This document shows, in pieces, positions 53,191 through 61,993 of a stretch of 64,000 bases of DNA. The notes beneath the pieces are model-generated. The model saw only the letters and a list, made by a program, of their open reading frames with translations. It had not been told where the DNA came from and made no database searches. Position 1 is the stretch's first letter, and the number at the start of each line of letters is the position of its first letter. The translations under genes were made by a program, and so were the position numbers. The stretch is taken from assembly GCA_963676875.1 (NCBI GenBank), contig OY781436.1, forward strand, positions 4,216,001 through 4,280,000. Reading direction: 5' to 3'. This DNA comes from UBA6244 sp963676875 (GTDB lineage Bacteria; Bacteroidota; Bacteroidia; Bacteroidales; F082).

Positions 53191-54323
53191 CTAGTTAGAT
53201 AGGTTTCCAATTCTTTTTTGTCGGGAAAGTTGCGGAAAGGCCATTTTTGAATCACCACACCATCGTGCATCAGTACCAACCCCGGATTGGATCTAATCAT
53301 GGCTTTTAGTTCGATGTCGTCGGCAAACAGCGATTCCATATCCAGATGATAAAATTGAAGTGTTTGCTGGATAATTTGTTGTGATGAACTGGTAATCAGA
53401 ACAATGGGAATGTTTAATTGGTTGGCCATATCATTTACTTCAACCATCTTCTTTAGTCCTTTCGGAGAGGCTTCCTCCAAATCCCACGATACCAAAATCA
53501 GTTGAAATTCAGGATTTTCAAAAATATCAGCGGTGTAGTCGTTGCCGTCCGAATCTTCGAGCATGATGCCATGTTTCAGAATCCGCTGCGAATCATCGAT
53601 ACGTTGATCCACAAAGGTCCACTGCGACATCCAAACAGAATCGTTCCAAGGATAGTCGGGAGATAAAAATTCCTGCTCCTCCCCCGTTTGGTTGTTGCGG
53701 TATTTCACGTAAGTTTTTACCAAATCAAGTCCTTCGGGTTTCATATCGTTGCCCACTTTCCAGGCACGAAAATCCATCACCGGAAGATGTCGGTAGCTGT
53801 GTACCACAAACCCTGAATACAGTCCTACAAACAAGATGAGGACAGCCCATTGCACCCGACCCGGCATCTTGATTTTCATCCGCTTACGATAGGCAAACAC
53901 CACGGCTGCCATGAGGATGAGGACAATATTTTTGTAGAAAGTTTCCCAATTGGTGAGTTTTACGGCATCGCCAAAGCAACCACAATCGGGAACCATGTTG
54001 TAACGCGCATCTAGGTAGGTCACTACGGTAAAGATCACCATCATGAGCAACACGCCAAGTCCGGCTAATTTGGATTTAAGTCTGAAAACCAGTGCAAAAC
54101 CAATAAGGAATTCGGCAATTATCAGGACAACACCCAAGGGGAGTGCGTAATCGTTGAGGGAAGTCCAGCCATAAACAAGCAGGTAATCCTCCACACGATA
54201 GGCTGTTCCCAAAGGGTCGATACCTTTGACGGTGGACGAAAAAATAAATACAAAACCGGTAAGGAGCCGGATAATTTTTACAAAAAGGGGTTCGGGTTTA
54301 ATTTTGGGTCGGTTCATTCTCAA
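53187..54323 (-). CDS. DoxX-like membrane protein with thioredoxin-like C-terminal domain (BT_3928 type)
   Basis: 378 aa. Four to five TM helices in the first 175 residues (LLTGFVFIFSSTVKGIDPLG, VVLIIAEFLIGFALVFRL) with the CGCFG motif in VPDCGCFGDAV, as in DoxX/MauE-like proteins. The C-terminal half (about 200-378) looks like a thioredoxin fold (FQLILVSWDLEEAS) that lacks a CxxC, so redox activity is uncertain. It follows the DUF1599 gene with a 26-bp overlap and precedes dppB with a 4-bp overlap, so the three are translationally coupled. Confidence 0.82.
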   Translation of the reverse strand: MRMNRPKIKPEPLFVKIIRLLTGFVFIFSSTVKGIDPLGTAYRVEDYLLVYGWTSLNDYALPLGVVLIIAEFLIGFALVFRLKSKLAGLGVLLMMVIFTVVTYLDARYNMVPDCGCFGDAVKLTNWETFYKNIVLILMAAVVFAYRKRMKIKMPGRVQWAVLILFVGLYSGFVVHSYRHLPVMDFRAWKVGNDMKPEGLDLVKTYVKYRNNQTGEEQEFLSPDYPWNDSVWMSQWTFVDQRIDDSQRILKHGIMLEDSDGNDYTADIFENPEFQLILVSWDLEEASPKGLKKMVEVNDMANQLNIPIVLITSSSQQIIQQTLQFYHLDMESLFADDIELKAMIRSNPGLVLMHDGVVIQKWPFRNFPDKKELETYLTR

Positions 54324-54858
54324 GGGTCAGTTTAATCAATGCAAAAATAGAATAGTTGATGATATCCTGGTAGTTGGCATCCAATCCTTCTGAGGCAACG
54401 GTTTTGCCCTGGTTGTCTTCAATTTGTTTGATGCGGAGCAACTTCATCAATACAATGTCGGTGAGCGAAGATACCCGCATGTTACGCCAGGCTTCGTCGT
54501 AATCGTGGTTTTTGTTCATCATCAGGTCGCGGGCGGCAAACAGGTGTTTTTGAAAGTCTGCCAATGCCTCTTCCGGATTAAGGTCGGCGGTTTCGGCCAC
54601 ACCGCGTTCCAGTTGGATGAGCGCCATGGCGGAATAATTCACAATTCCGATGAATTCGGGGATAATTCCTTCATCAATTTTCTGATTGCCTTTCACCTGT
54701 ATGCTCCGAATGCGGTTGGCTTTAATATAAATCTGGTCGGTGAGGCTCGACACCCGCAGGATGCGCCACGCGGTGGAATAATCCTGCTGTTTTGCCTCAA
54801 AAACTGCTTGACATTGAGCAATTACTTGTGTAAATTGATGCGAAGTATCTTTTTTCAT
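54298..54858 (-). CDS. DUF1599 protein, two tandem domain copies
   Basis: 186 aa. The same domain occurs twice: QDYSTAWRILRVSSLTDQIY at about 27-46 and HDYDEAWRNMRVSSLTDIVL at about 118-137, each followed by a helix with LRIKQIE / RIRSIQ and then IVNYSAMALIQLE / IINYSIFALIKLT. DUF1599 has been grouped with nucleotide-modification associated domains; the activity is not known. Usually found beside the DoxX-like gene in this phylum, as here. Divergent from folP with 54 bp between start codons. Confidence 0.88.
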   Translation of the reverse strand: MKKDTSHQFTQVIAQCQAVFEAKQQDYSTAWRILRVSSLTDQIYIKANRIRSIQVKGNQKIDEGIIPEFIGIVNYSAMALIQLERGVAETADLNPEEALADFQKHLFAARDLMMNKNHDYDEAWRNMRVSSLTDIVLMKLLRIKQIEDNQGKTVASEGLDANYQDIINYSIFALIKLTLENEPTQN

Positions 54859-54912
54859 GGATGGGTTATGCCTTAAATTCTACCTTTGTGATAATTTTTT
54901 AATCCGGTTTAA

Positions 54913-55782
54913 ATGGGCCATAAAAATACAACATTTGCCGAAAATAACAGGCTTTTATCCTTCAATGGATTTCATTTGGACATAAGCACGCCCAAGGTGA
55001 TGGGGATTTTAAACCTGACGCCCGATTCGTTTTTCGACGGAGGTAAACATGTTGATATAGCTAACATCCTGAAAACCTGCGAAGAAATGTTGATTGACGG
55101 AGCCCAAATCATCGATCTGGGCGGTGTAAGTACACGTCCCGGTGCTGCCCTGGTGAGTGAACAGGAAGAATGGGAGCGTGTGCTACCCATATTAAAAAGC
55201 CTGGTTGTGCATTTTCCCGGAGTATGGTTCAGCATCGATACTTACCGATCGGTAATAGCCGAAAAATGTGTAGAGGCAGGTGCCATGATGATCAACGATA
55301 TCAGCGGGGGCAACCTCGACCCCAACATGTTTGCCACCATTGCCCGACTCAGGGTGCCATATGTATTGATGCACATGCACGGCACGCCCCAAAGCATGCA
55401 ACACCATCCTCTGGACATCGGTTTAGTTGACGAAGTAAAAGATTTTTTCCTGAATAAAGTAGATGATCTTCGTGCTTTGGGAGTTGAACAAATCATCCTC
55501 GACCCCGGGTATGGTTTTGGAAAAACTTTGGAAGCCAATTATTTACTGTTAAAGGAACAGGAGTCACTCCGTATTGACAACCTCCCGTTATTGACTGGTT
55601 TATCTCGGAAATCCATGATCAACAAAGTGTTGGGAACACAAGCCAAGGATGCCCTGAATGGCACTTCAGTGCTGAATACCCTTGCTTTACTCAATGGCGC
55701 CAGCATCCTGCGGGTTCACGACGTAAAAGAAGCAGTGGAGTGTATCAGATTGGTTGAACAATATCAAAAAGCAGGGTCATGA
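54913..55782 (+). CDS. folP: Dihydropteroate synthase
   Basis: 289 aa. Joins p-aminobenzoate to pterin pyrophosphate in folate synthesis; target of sulfonamides. TIM-barrel motifs: KVMGILNLTPDSFFDGG, IIDLGGVSTRPGA, SIDTYRS, INDISGG, YVLMHMHGTP, DPGYGFGKTLEANYLLL and GLSRKSMIN. Full length. First gene of the run folP, lplA, DUF1338, FAD/Fe-S dehydrogenase; the lplA start overlaps its stop as ATGA. Confidence 0.96.
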   Translation: MGHKNTTFAENNRLLSFNGFHLDISTPKVMGILNLTPDSFFDGGKHVDIANILKTCEEMLIDGAQIIDLGGVSTRPGAALVSEQEEWERVLPILKSLVVHFPGVWFSIDTYRSVIAEKCVEAGAMMINDISGGNLDPNMFATIARLRVPYVLMHMHGTPQSMQHHPLDIGLVDEVKDFFLNKVDDLRALGVEQIILDPGYGFGKTLEANYLLLKEQESLRIDNLPLLTGLSRKSMINKVLGTQAKDALNGTSVLNTLALLNGASILRVHDVKEAVECIRLVEQYQKAGS

Positions 55783-56762
55783 TCTATCTGGAAAAAAACA
55801 GCACCGACCCTTGGTTTAACCTCGCTGCGGAGGAAGTGGCCCTAAAAAGCAGTACAGAAGATATATTGATGTTGTGGCGAAATCAACCTTCAGTGGTACT
55901 CGGCAAACACCAAAATGCCATGGCTGAGGTAAACCATGACTTTGTTATCAACCAAAATATTCCGGTACTTCGCAGAATTACTGGAGGAGGAACCGTGTAT
56001 CATGACCTTGGAAATCTGAACTATACGCTTATCACCTCCTCGGAAAACCGGGAACGTTTGATTGATTTCCCCAAATTTGCAGCACCTGTCATGCAGTTTT
56101 TAAAACAGTATGGACATAAAGTTTCCTTTTACGGGAAAACAAATCTGGGAATTCAAGGTAAAAAATTTAGTGGAAATGCAGCTCATGTGTTCAAAAACAG
56201 GGTGTTGCATCATGGTACCTTGCTGTTTGAAACCGATTTGGAGGTGTTGCAACAAACCATTCGTCCCGGCGAAGCCGAGGTGGTTGACAAAGCGGTGAAA
56301 TCGGTAAGGGCCGACATCGTCAATCTGTCTGATCTCCTGCCGGACATCAAAGATATTCAAGAATTTACAAGATATTTTAAGACCTTTTTATTTGATTATT
56401 TTTCCATCGGGGAAAGTGTTGAGTTTAACGCCAGTCAGTTGGAAGAATTGAACCAATTGATCGAAACCAAATACCGAACCCGTGAATGGAATTATGGCTA
56501 TTCTCCCAACTATTCCTTTTCAAAAACAGGATACCTGAAATCGGATAAAGTTAGCCTGCTTATGGAGGTGAAAAAGGGAATTATTGTAGCTTTGCAACTG
56601 AAATCAACCGATATGCCCGAATCCGTAAAAGCCATTATCGAGCAACAATTACTGCAAACGCCGCATCACCCCAACGCGATGATGGAGGCGGTGAAAACCA
56701 TCGAACCTCAACTTACGGAAGCAGGCATACCGTCATCTTTTATTTTTCAATTAACCACCTGA
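55779..56762 (+). CDS. lplA: Lipoate-protein ligase A
   Basis: 327 aa. Activates lipoate with ATP and attaches it to lipoyl domains of E2 and GcvH proteins. Conserved segments: WFNLAAEEV, RRITGGGTVYHDLGNLNYT, KFSGNAAHVFKNRVLHHGTLLF and a C-terminal accessory domain (about 245-327) typical of the full-length enzyme. The lipoyl substrate could be the E2 at 41120. Translationally coupled to folP by a 4-bp overlap. Confidence 0.93.
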   Translation: MIYLEKNSTDPWFNLAAEEVALKSSTEDILMLWRNQPSVVLGKHQNAMAEVNHDFVINQNIPVLRRITGGGTVYHDLGNLNYTLITSSENRERLIDFPKFAAPVMQFLKQYGHKVSFYGKTNLGIQGKKFSGNAAHVFKNRVLHHGTLLFETDLEVLQQTIRPGEAEVVDKAVKSVRADIVNLSDLLPDIKDIQEFTRYFKTFLFDYFSIGESVEFNASQLEELNQLIETKYRTREWNYGYSPNYSFSKTGYLKSDKVSLLMEVKKGIIVALQLKSTDMPESVKAIIEQQLLQTPHHPNAMMEAVKTIEPQLTEAGIPSSFIFQLTT

Positions 56763-56770
56763 AAACTGCC

Positions 56771-57580
56771 ATGGAAAAAGCACAAAAACTATTCGATCCC
56801 ATTTGGGAAGACTACCTGAAACAAAATCCCGATGTAAAAAAAGTATATGAACTGTTTACCGCACTCGGTGAAGACGTGGTAAACGACCACATTGCCTTTC
56901 GTACCTTTAACGACCCCCGCGTCAACATTGATGTGTTGGCCAAACCCTTTATTGAAGCAGGTTACGAATTTCGTGGTGAATATACCTTTGAACAAAAACA
57001 TCTGTATGCCCGGCATTTCGAGCTCAAAGGGTTCAAACACGCCCCCCGCATCTTTATCAGTGAGTTGAAACTGGAAGAAATGAGTCCGTTTTTGCGGGAA
57101 ACCGCATTGAAACTGATTGATCAGATTCCTGAAAATGTGTTAAACAGCCCACATATCGTCCTGAGTGGCCGAAGCTGGGAGACCCCCTCCTTTGAAACCT
57201 ACGAAAAACTGCGTCAGGAGTCGGAATATGCGGCCTGGGTGTATGTGTATGGATTCAGGGCCAACCATTTTACGGTGAGCATCAATGCTTTGAAAACTTT
57301 GAATAGCATCCAAAAAGTGAACCAATATCTGAAGGACAATGGATTTTTGATGAATGATTCCGGTGGCGAAATCAAAGGCACACCCGAGGAGTTGTTGGAA
57401 CAATCGTCCATTAAAGCCGGAACCCTGCCCATCGAATTTACCGAAGGGGTGCATGAAATTCCCAGTTGTTATTACGAATTTGCCCGTCGTTATGAAGACA
57501 AAAATGGTGAACTCTATGGTGGATTCATCGCCAAATCGGCGGATAAAATTTTTGAGAGTACGGATTTTTATAAAAAATAA
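56771..57580 (+). CDS. DUF1338 (HglS-type) 2-oxoadipate dioxygenase/decarboxylase family protein
   Basis: 269 aa. Matches DUF1338 throughout: VNDHIAFRTFNDPRV at the start of the fold, then FEQKHLYARHFE, SELKLEEMSP, ANHFTVSINAL and YYEFARRYEDKNGELYGGF. The three metal ligands of the fold would be His in NDHIAFRTF, His in ANHFTVSIN and Glu in YYEFARRY. Characterised bacterial members (HglS of Pseudomonas putida) turn 2-oxoadipate into D-2-hydroxyglutarate. This is family knowledge, not shown here. The next gene encodes a FAD/Fe-S dehydrogenase of a kind that oxidises D-2-hydroxyglutarate. Confidence 0.88.
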   Translation: MEKAQKLFDPIWEDYLKQNPDVKKVYELFTALGEDVVNDHIAFRTFNDPRVNIDVLAKPFIEAGYEFRGEYTFEQKHLYARHFELKGFKHAPRIFISELKLEEMSPFLRETALKLIDQIPENVLNSPHIVLSGRSWETPSFETYEKLRQESEYAAWVYVYGFRANHFTVSINALKTLNSIQKVNQYLKDNGFLMNDSGGEIKGTPEELLEQSSIKAGTLPIEFTEGVHEIPSCYYEFARRYEDKNGELYGGFIAKSADKIFESTDFYKK

Positions 57581-57610
57581 CACCTTTGCCCTTCATAAAA
57601 ACACCTTCCA

Positions 57611-60550
57611 ATGGACGATAACCGCTTAAAGCAAGCATTAGAAAAGCTCGCCACCACCTTTCAGGGCGAAGTGATGACCGACGACAGCATCCGACTGATC
57701 TACGCCACCGATGCCTCGGCATACCGCGAAATTCCGGTGGGAGTGGTTTATCCGGCCAATGCTGACGACATAAAAAAACTCATTGCTTTTTGTAAGGAAA
57801 ACAAAACTTCGCTTATTCCGCGAACCGCCGGAACCTCATTAGCCGGTCAAGTCGTAGGTGGTGGTATTGTGGCCGATGTGTCGCGTCACATGACCAAAAT
57901 ACTGGAGGTGAACAAGGAGGAGAAATGGGTGCGCGTGCAACCCGGCGTTATTTTGGATGAGCTTAATGTTTTTCTTAAGCCCATGGGTTTGTTTTTTGGT
58001 CCGGAAACCTCCACTGCCAACCGTTGCATGATGGGCGGCATGGTGGGAAACAATGCTTGTGGTGCTCATTCATTGATTTATGGAAGTACCCGCGACCATA
58101 CCCTTGAATTGAAAACCATACTTAGCGATGGCTCGGAAGCTATATTTGGGGATGTAACCCGGGATGAATTCGATAAGAAATGTAGGCAGACCAACTTGGA
58201 AGGTGAAATCTATCGGTTGTTCCGCAACATGCTCAGCAATCCGGAAAATCAAAAAGAAATCATCGATCAGTTTCCTGATCCTGAATTGGAACGGCGAAAT
58301 ACAGGCTATGCCATTGATCTGTTGTTGAGAAATGAAATTTTCGGGAAAGAATCCGCACCCTTCAATCTGACTCAATTACTGGCAGGTTCGGAAGGTACGT
58401 TAGCGTTTACCACCGAAATCAAGCTTAATCTGGTGGAACTGCCACCTGTGAACAAGGCCTTGGTTTGTGCCCACTTCAACACCATCGCCGACTCGTTGAA
58501 AGCCAACCTGATAGCACTGAAATTCAAACCGGTGGCCATCGAGTTGATGGACAAAATCGTGTTGGACCTGACCAAGGAAAACATCGAGCAACAGAAAAAT
58601 CGCTTTTTCGTGGAGGGCGACCCCGGTGCCATTCTGGTGGTGGAATTTGTTGGCAACGACATGGAATCCATCCGTCAACAGGCTGCTGCGATGGAAGTAG
58701 CCATGCGTGCTGAGGGGCTTGGTTACCATTTTCCCATGGTGGAAGGTGCCGATATCAAAAGGGTGTGGGATTTGCGCAAAGCAGGTCTGGGTATCATCAA
58801 TAACATTCCCGGCGATGCCAAACCGGCACCCGTGATCGAAGATACGGCAGTGAATCCTGAAGTCTTACCGGAATACATCGAGGAGTTTGATGCCATGTTG
58901 AAGAAGTTTGGTAAGGAATGTGTTTATTATGCCCACGTGGCCACCGGCGAACTGCACTTACGCCCCATTCTGAACTTAAAAGATCCGGGCGATGTGGACT
59001 TGTTCTATCAGATAGCCCTCGAAACCGCCAAATTGGTTAAGAAATACAAAGGGTCGCTCAGTGGCGAGCATGGCGATGGTCGCTTGCGCGGACAGTTTAT
59101 TCCGCTGATGGTGGGCGATCATAACTACGCGTTGTTTAAGCAAATCAAGCAAACCTGGGATCCCCAAGGCATCTTTAATCCGGGAAAAATTGTGGACACC
59201 CCCGAAATGAACACTTCGCTGCGAAATGTACCGGGCGAGCCCACAAGAGAATTTAAAACCACCTTCGATTTCAGTAAGGATTTGGGCATTTTGAGGGCTG
59301 CCGAAAAATGCAATGGAACCGCCGTTTGCCGAAAAACGGAAATCATTGGCGGTACCATGTGTCCCAGTTATATGGCCAGTCGTGATGAACGACAAACCAC
59401 CCGGGCCCGTGCCAACGTGCTGCGCGAGTTCCTGACCACCAGCACCAAGGCCAATCCCTTCGATCACGAAGAAATCTATCAGGTGATGGATCTGTGTTTG
59501 TCGTGTAAAGCCTGTAAGTCAGAATGTCCGGCCAGTGTGGACGTGGCCAAACTTAAAGCCGAATTCTTACAGCAATATTATGCCAGTCACCGGATTCCCC
59601 TGCGCACGTTGATGATAGCCCACATCAGCAAAATCAATGCTTTGGGCATACATTTCAGGTGGATTTACAATTTTGTGAATGGCAACAAATTGATGTCCGG
59701 TATCACCGCCAAACTGGTGGGATTTGCTCCCCAAAGGCAGTTTCCCTTGCTGTATAAAACCACCCTGGATAAATGGCACCGTCAACATACCCGTCGGCAC
59801 AACGGCACCTTTCCCAACGGTCGTGTCTATTTGTTTAATGATGAATTCACCCGTTTCAACGACACCGAGATAGGCATCAAGGCGATTCAATTGCTCACCG
59901 CTTTGGGATATGAAGTGGTGATTCCCGACCACCTGGAAAGTGCCCGTACCTACCTGAGCAAAGGCATGGTGAAACGGGCCAAAACCATTGCCAATGCCAA
60001 TGTGCGCAAGTTGCATGCCCTCATTTCCGATGAAACACCTTTGGTGGGCATCGAACCCTCCGCCATCCTGACCTTCAGGGACGAATACAAAGAGCTGACC
60101 GATGAACCCATGAAAAAGGCTGCCGGAGAATTGGCCAAAAATGCGCTGATGATCGACGAGTTTTTGCAGCGGGAAATCAAAGCCGGAAAGATTACGCGGG
60201 AGCAGTTTACCGGCGAGAAAAAAGAAATCAGGCTACACGGTCATTGTCATCAGAAATCGTTGGCAAGCACCGCTCCCACCCTGTTTGTCCTGAATTTCCC
60301 CGAACATTATACGGCCACGGAAATTCCTTCAGGATGCTGTGGTATGGCCGGTTCGTTTGGATTTGAAAAAGAGCACTACGACTTGAGCATGAAAATTGGT
60401 GAGTTGGTCTTGTTTCCGGCTGTAAGGGAAAGTGCCGCCACCACCTTGATTGCCGCCCCCGGCACCTCTTGCAGGCACCAAATAAAAGACGGCACCTCGC
60501 GCACAGCCTTTCATCCCGTAGAAATTCTGTATGACGCATTGCTCAAATAA
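57611..60550 (+). CDS. FAD- and Fe-S-containing D-2-hydroxyacid dehydrogenase (YdiJ-like)
   Basis: 979 aa. FAD-binding type 4 domain (about 20-230) with PRTAGTSLAGQVVGGGIV and MVGNNACGAHSLIYG, FAD-linked oxidase C-terminal domain (about 250-530) with LSGEHGDGRLRG, a Cys-rich joint (EKCNGTAVCRK, GGTMCPSYMASRDE), a ferredoxin-like segment CLSCKACKSECP near residue 630, and C-terminal CCG-type domains (GHCHQKSL and GCCGMAGSFGFE). This single-chain layout is that of E. coli YdiJ-type D-2-hydroxyglutarate dehydrogenases; D-lactate or glycolate oxidation are alternatives. It is 30 bp behind the DUF1338 gene, which would make its substrate. Confidence 0.93.
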   Translation: MDDNRLKQALEKLATTFQGEVMTDDSIRLIYATDASAYREIPVGVVYPANADDIKKLIAFCKENKTSLIPRTAGTSLAGQVVGGGIVADVSRHMTKILEVNKEEKWVRVQPGVILDELNVFLKPMGLFFGPETSTANRCMMGGMVGNNACGAHSLIYGSTRDHTLELKTILSDGSEAIFGDVTRDEFDKKCRQTNLEGEIYRLFRNMLSNPENQKEIIDQFPDPELERRNTGYAIDLLLRNEIFGKESAPFNLTQLLAGSEGTLAFTTEIKLNLVELPPVNKALVCAHFNTIADSLKANLIALKFKPVAIELMDKIVLDLTKENIEQQKNRFFVEGDPGAILVVEFVGNDMESIRQQAAAMEVAMRAEGLGYHFPMVEGADIKRVWDLRKAGLGIINNIPGDAKPAPVIEDTAVNPEVLPEYIEEFDAMLKKFGKECVYYAHVATGELHLRPILNLKDPGDVDLFYQIALETAKLVKKYKGSLSGEHGDGRLRGQFIPLMVGDHNYALFKQIKQTWDPQGIFNPGKIVDTPEMNTSLRNVPGEPTREFKTTFDFSKDLGILRAAEKCNGTAVCRKTEIIGGTMCPSYMASRDERQTTRARANVLREFLTTSTKANPFDHEEIYQVMDLCLSCKACKSECPASVDVAKLKAEFLQQYYASHRIPLRTLMIAHISKINALGIHFRWIYNFVNGNKLMSGITAKLVGFAPQRQFPLLYKTTLDKWHRQHTRRHNGTFPNGRVYLFNDEFTRFNDTEIGIKAIQLLTALGYEVVIPDHLESARTYLSKGMVKRAKTIANANVRKLHALISDETPLVGIEPSAILTFRDEYKELTDEPMKKAAGELAKNALMIDEFLQREIKAGKITREQFTGEKKEIRLHGHCHQKSLASTAPTLFVLNFPEHYTATEIPSGCCGMAGSFGFEKEHYDLSMKIGELVLFPAVRESAATTLIAAPGTSCRHQIKDGTSRTAFHPVEILYDALLK

Positions 60551-60567
60551 AAAAAAGTGTAATTTTG
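60539..60567 (+). promoter_or_regulatory. Promoter of tRNA-Arg(TCT)
   Basis: TTG at 60539-60541, an 18-nt spacer and TAATTTTG at 60560-60567, which ends 12 nt before the mature tRNA. The -33 lies inside the end of the dehydrogenase gene. Confidence 0.55.
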
Positions 60568-60579
60568 CACACCCAAGTT

Positions 60580-60653
60580 GGTCCAGTAGCTCAGTTGGAT
60601 AGAGCAGCAGCCTTCTAAGCTGCGGGTCACAGGTTCGAGCCCTGTCTGGATCA
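60580..60653 (+). tRNA. tRNA-Arg (anticodon TCT)
   Basis: Cloverleaf: acceptor GGTCCAG/CTGGATC (one G-U), D-stem GCTC/GAGC, anticodon stem GCAGC/GCTGC with loop CTTCTAA giving TCT, T-arm ACAGG-TTCGAGC-CCTGT, discriminator A. No CCA is encoded (CAT follows), unlike the tRNA-Arg at 32717. Reads AGA/AGG. Confidence 0.95.
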
Positions 60654-60669
60654 CATCTTCATAACAAAA

Positions 60670-60705
60670 ACACCTGTAAGTTAATAGATTGCAGGTGTTT
60701 TTTTG
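60670..60705 (+). terminator. Terminator of tRNA-Arg(TCT)
   Basis: ACACCTG / CAGGTGT with a 15-nt loop followed by TTTTTTTG; the same stem as after tRNA-Arg(CCG). Confidence 0.9.
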
Positions 60706-60736
60706 TTAATACAAACAGATTAATATGGCTTTGACT

Positions 60737-60754
60737 TCAAGCGTGGACGCTTGA
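60737..60754. repeat. TCAAGCGTGGACGCTTGA palindrome
   Basis: Perfect palindrome with a GG centre. It forms the last codons and stop of the broken RHS frame on the minus strand. Related to copies at 33098, 33268 and 34629. Confidence 0.75.
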
Positions 60755-60892
60755 AGCGGTTCCGGGTGTTTCGAGGCTCATGTCGAACGGGTAGTAGCTA
60801 TTGTCTTGCAGGATGATCCCTTTTTGGTTGAGGGAAACACGGGTGTTGCCGGGGATTGGATTGAATGACGGTATTTGGTGTGATCTGCTCAT
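60737..60892 (-). pseudogene. Truncated RHS core fragment
   Basis: A 51-codon frame from the ATG at 60892 reads MSRSHQIPSFN, then GNTRVSLNQKGIILQDNSYY, the same as the start of the RHS gene at 62544, but after YYPFDMSL it leaves the RHS sequence and ends in the palindrome at 60737. Upstream similarity with the other copy continues to about 60985. A remnant of a second RHS cassette. Confidence 0.75.
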
Positions 60893-60990
60893 GTATTGGC
60901 TTTGCTATCGCTTTCCTGCTGTTTTGGTAGTTTTTTTATTGTATTGATGCTGTTGGTCTTTTAGTTGTTTTTCTGTCGCAAGTTGCGATC
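60767..60990. repeat. About 200-bp direct repeat of the RHS cassette start, copy B
   Basis: Matches 62420-62645 with scattered substitutions and short indels: start region of the RHS frame plus about 95 bp upstream of its ATG (the CAACTTGCGAC word on the minus strand is shared). Both copies have the same orientation. Confidence 0.75.
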
Positions 60991-61123
60991 TGGCTATGGG
61001 GCACTAATGAGGGGGCTCAAATTGTCCATAAACAGAAGACAAAAGGACTAAACTTAGTAAAATGGCAAAAGTATGTTTCATGATTTATTGATTTTCTTTA
61101 TTATTATTTCCCCTAACCTACCC
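60991..61123. other. Intergenic gap behind the lipoprotein gene
   Basis: About 130 bp, AT-rich toward the right. No terminator or gene seen. Confidence 0.4.
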
Positions 61124-61993
61124 CTACTCAACGTAAAACTGATGATAAAAGATGAACTCCGAACATCTATTGTCTAATGAATCAGACATATTATGCATGT
61201 TAATATAAATAAGCCCGGTAATGATTTGATAACCTTTTTGTGAAGTCCAGTATTTTCCATTACATTGCTGAGACGGACTATCAATTATATATTGACCTAT
61301 CGTATCGGTCAATGAAAAATCATCGTTTAATTCGCCAATATATAAAGTAACCTTCCCTAATTCAAAGTATTGGTCAATTGGGGATGACATTATCAAATCC
61401 ACGGCAAAATACAATGTGTCACTCCCCTTTATTGTATCTTTACTATTTACTCTGTAATAATATGATAATGAATCACAAACCTTCATCGATTTATCGAAAT
61501 GTATGTTACCCTCCTGAGTTTCTGTTGAATCAAAATTAATTCTAAAAATATCATATCCATAAACAGTGTCATAAACTACTTTATTACTATCCATCAGTAC
61601 TGTACCCGTAAACTGTTTTACAGTTTTTTGCCTTCCCCTTAAATAAAGCTGTTCATTCATAAGAAATCTCTCTTCATTATACCATCTAACAACTCCGTTT
61701 AAAACATCTTTATCATAATGGCCTTCCGATTCAATATTACCGTTTGGAAAGTATGTTCTAAAAATCCCCTGTCTTAGGTTGTTCTGAAATTCTATTGAGC
61801 CTGCTATTTTGCCATTCTGAGAACATTCTTTCAACAAAAAATCTCCTTTAACTGTATCAGATTGTGAATCATATACCATAATCATTCTTGGCTGTTGTGA
61901 GTCAGGGTAATAAGATACAATTTCAATATATTCCGGATTTGAACACCCGGCTAAAGTGATCAATAATGCAATATTTCTTAAAATCTTCATCAT
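61124..61993 (-). CDS. Lipoprotein coupled to the RHS cassette (possible immunity or accessory protein)
   Basis: 289 aa. Lipoprotein signal peptide ending LITLAGC. Residues about 60-115 look like MORN-type repeats (GSIEFQNNLRQGIFRTYFPNG, split here as FQNNLRQGIFRTYFPNG and ESEGHYDKDVLNGVVRWYNE), also found in toxin-immunity and cell-surface proteins. The rest is beta-rich without a known motif. Its first ATG overlaps the RHS stop codon (ATGA), and a second ATG follows at 61990, so it is translationally coupled to the RHS gene. Immunity function is inferred only from this arrangement; the AT content is higher than in the core genes. Confidence 0.65.
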   Translation of the reverse strand: MMKILRNIALLITLAGCSNPEYIEIVSYYPDSQQPRMIMVYDSQSDTVKGDFLLKECSQNGKIAGSIEFQNNLRQGIFRTYFPNGNIESEGHYDKDVLNGVVRWYNEERFLMNEQLYLRGRQKTVKQFTGTVLMDSNKVVYDTVYGYDIFRINFDSTETQEGNIHFDKSMKVCDSLSYYYRVNSKDTIKGSDTLYFAVDLIMSSPIDQYFELGKVTLYIGELNDDFSLTDTIGQYIIDSPSQQCNGKYWTSQKGYQIITGLIYINMHNMSDSLDNRCSEFIFYHQFYVE

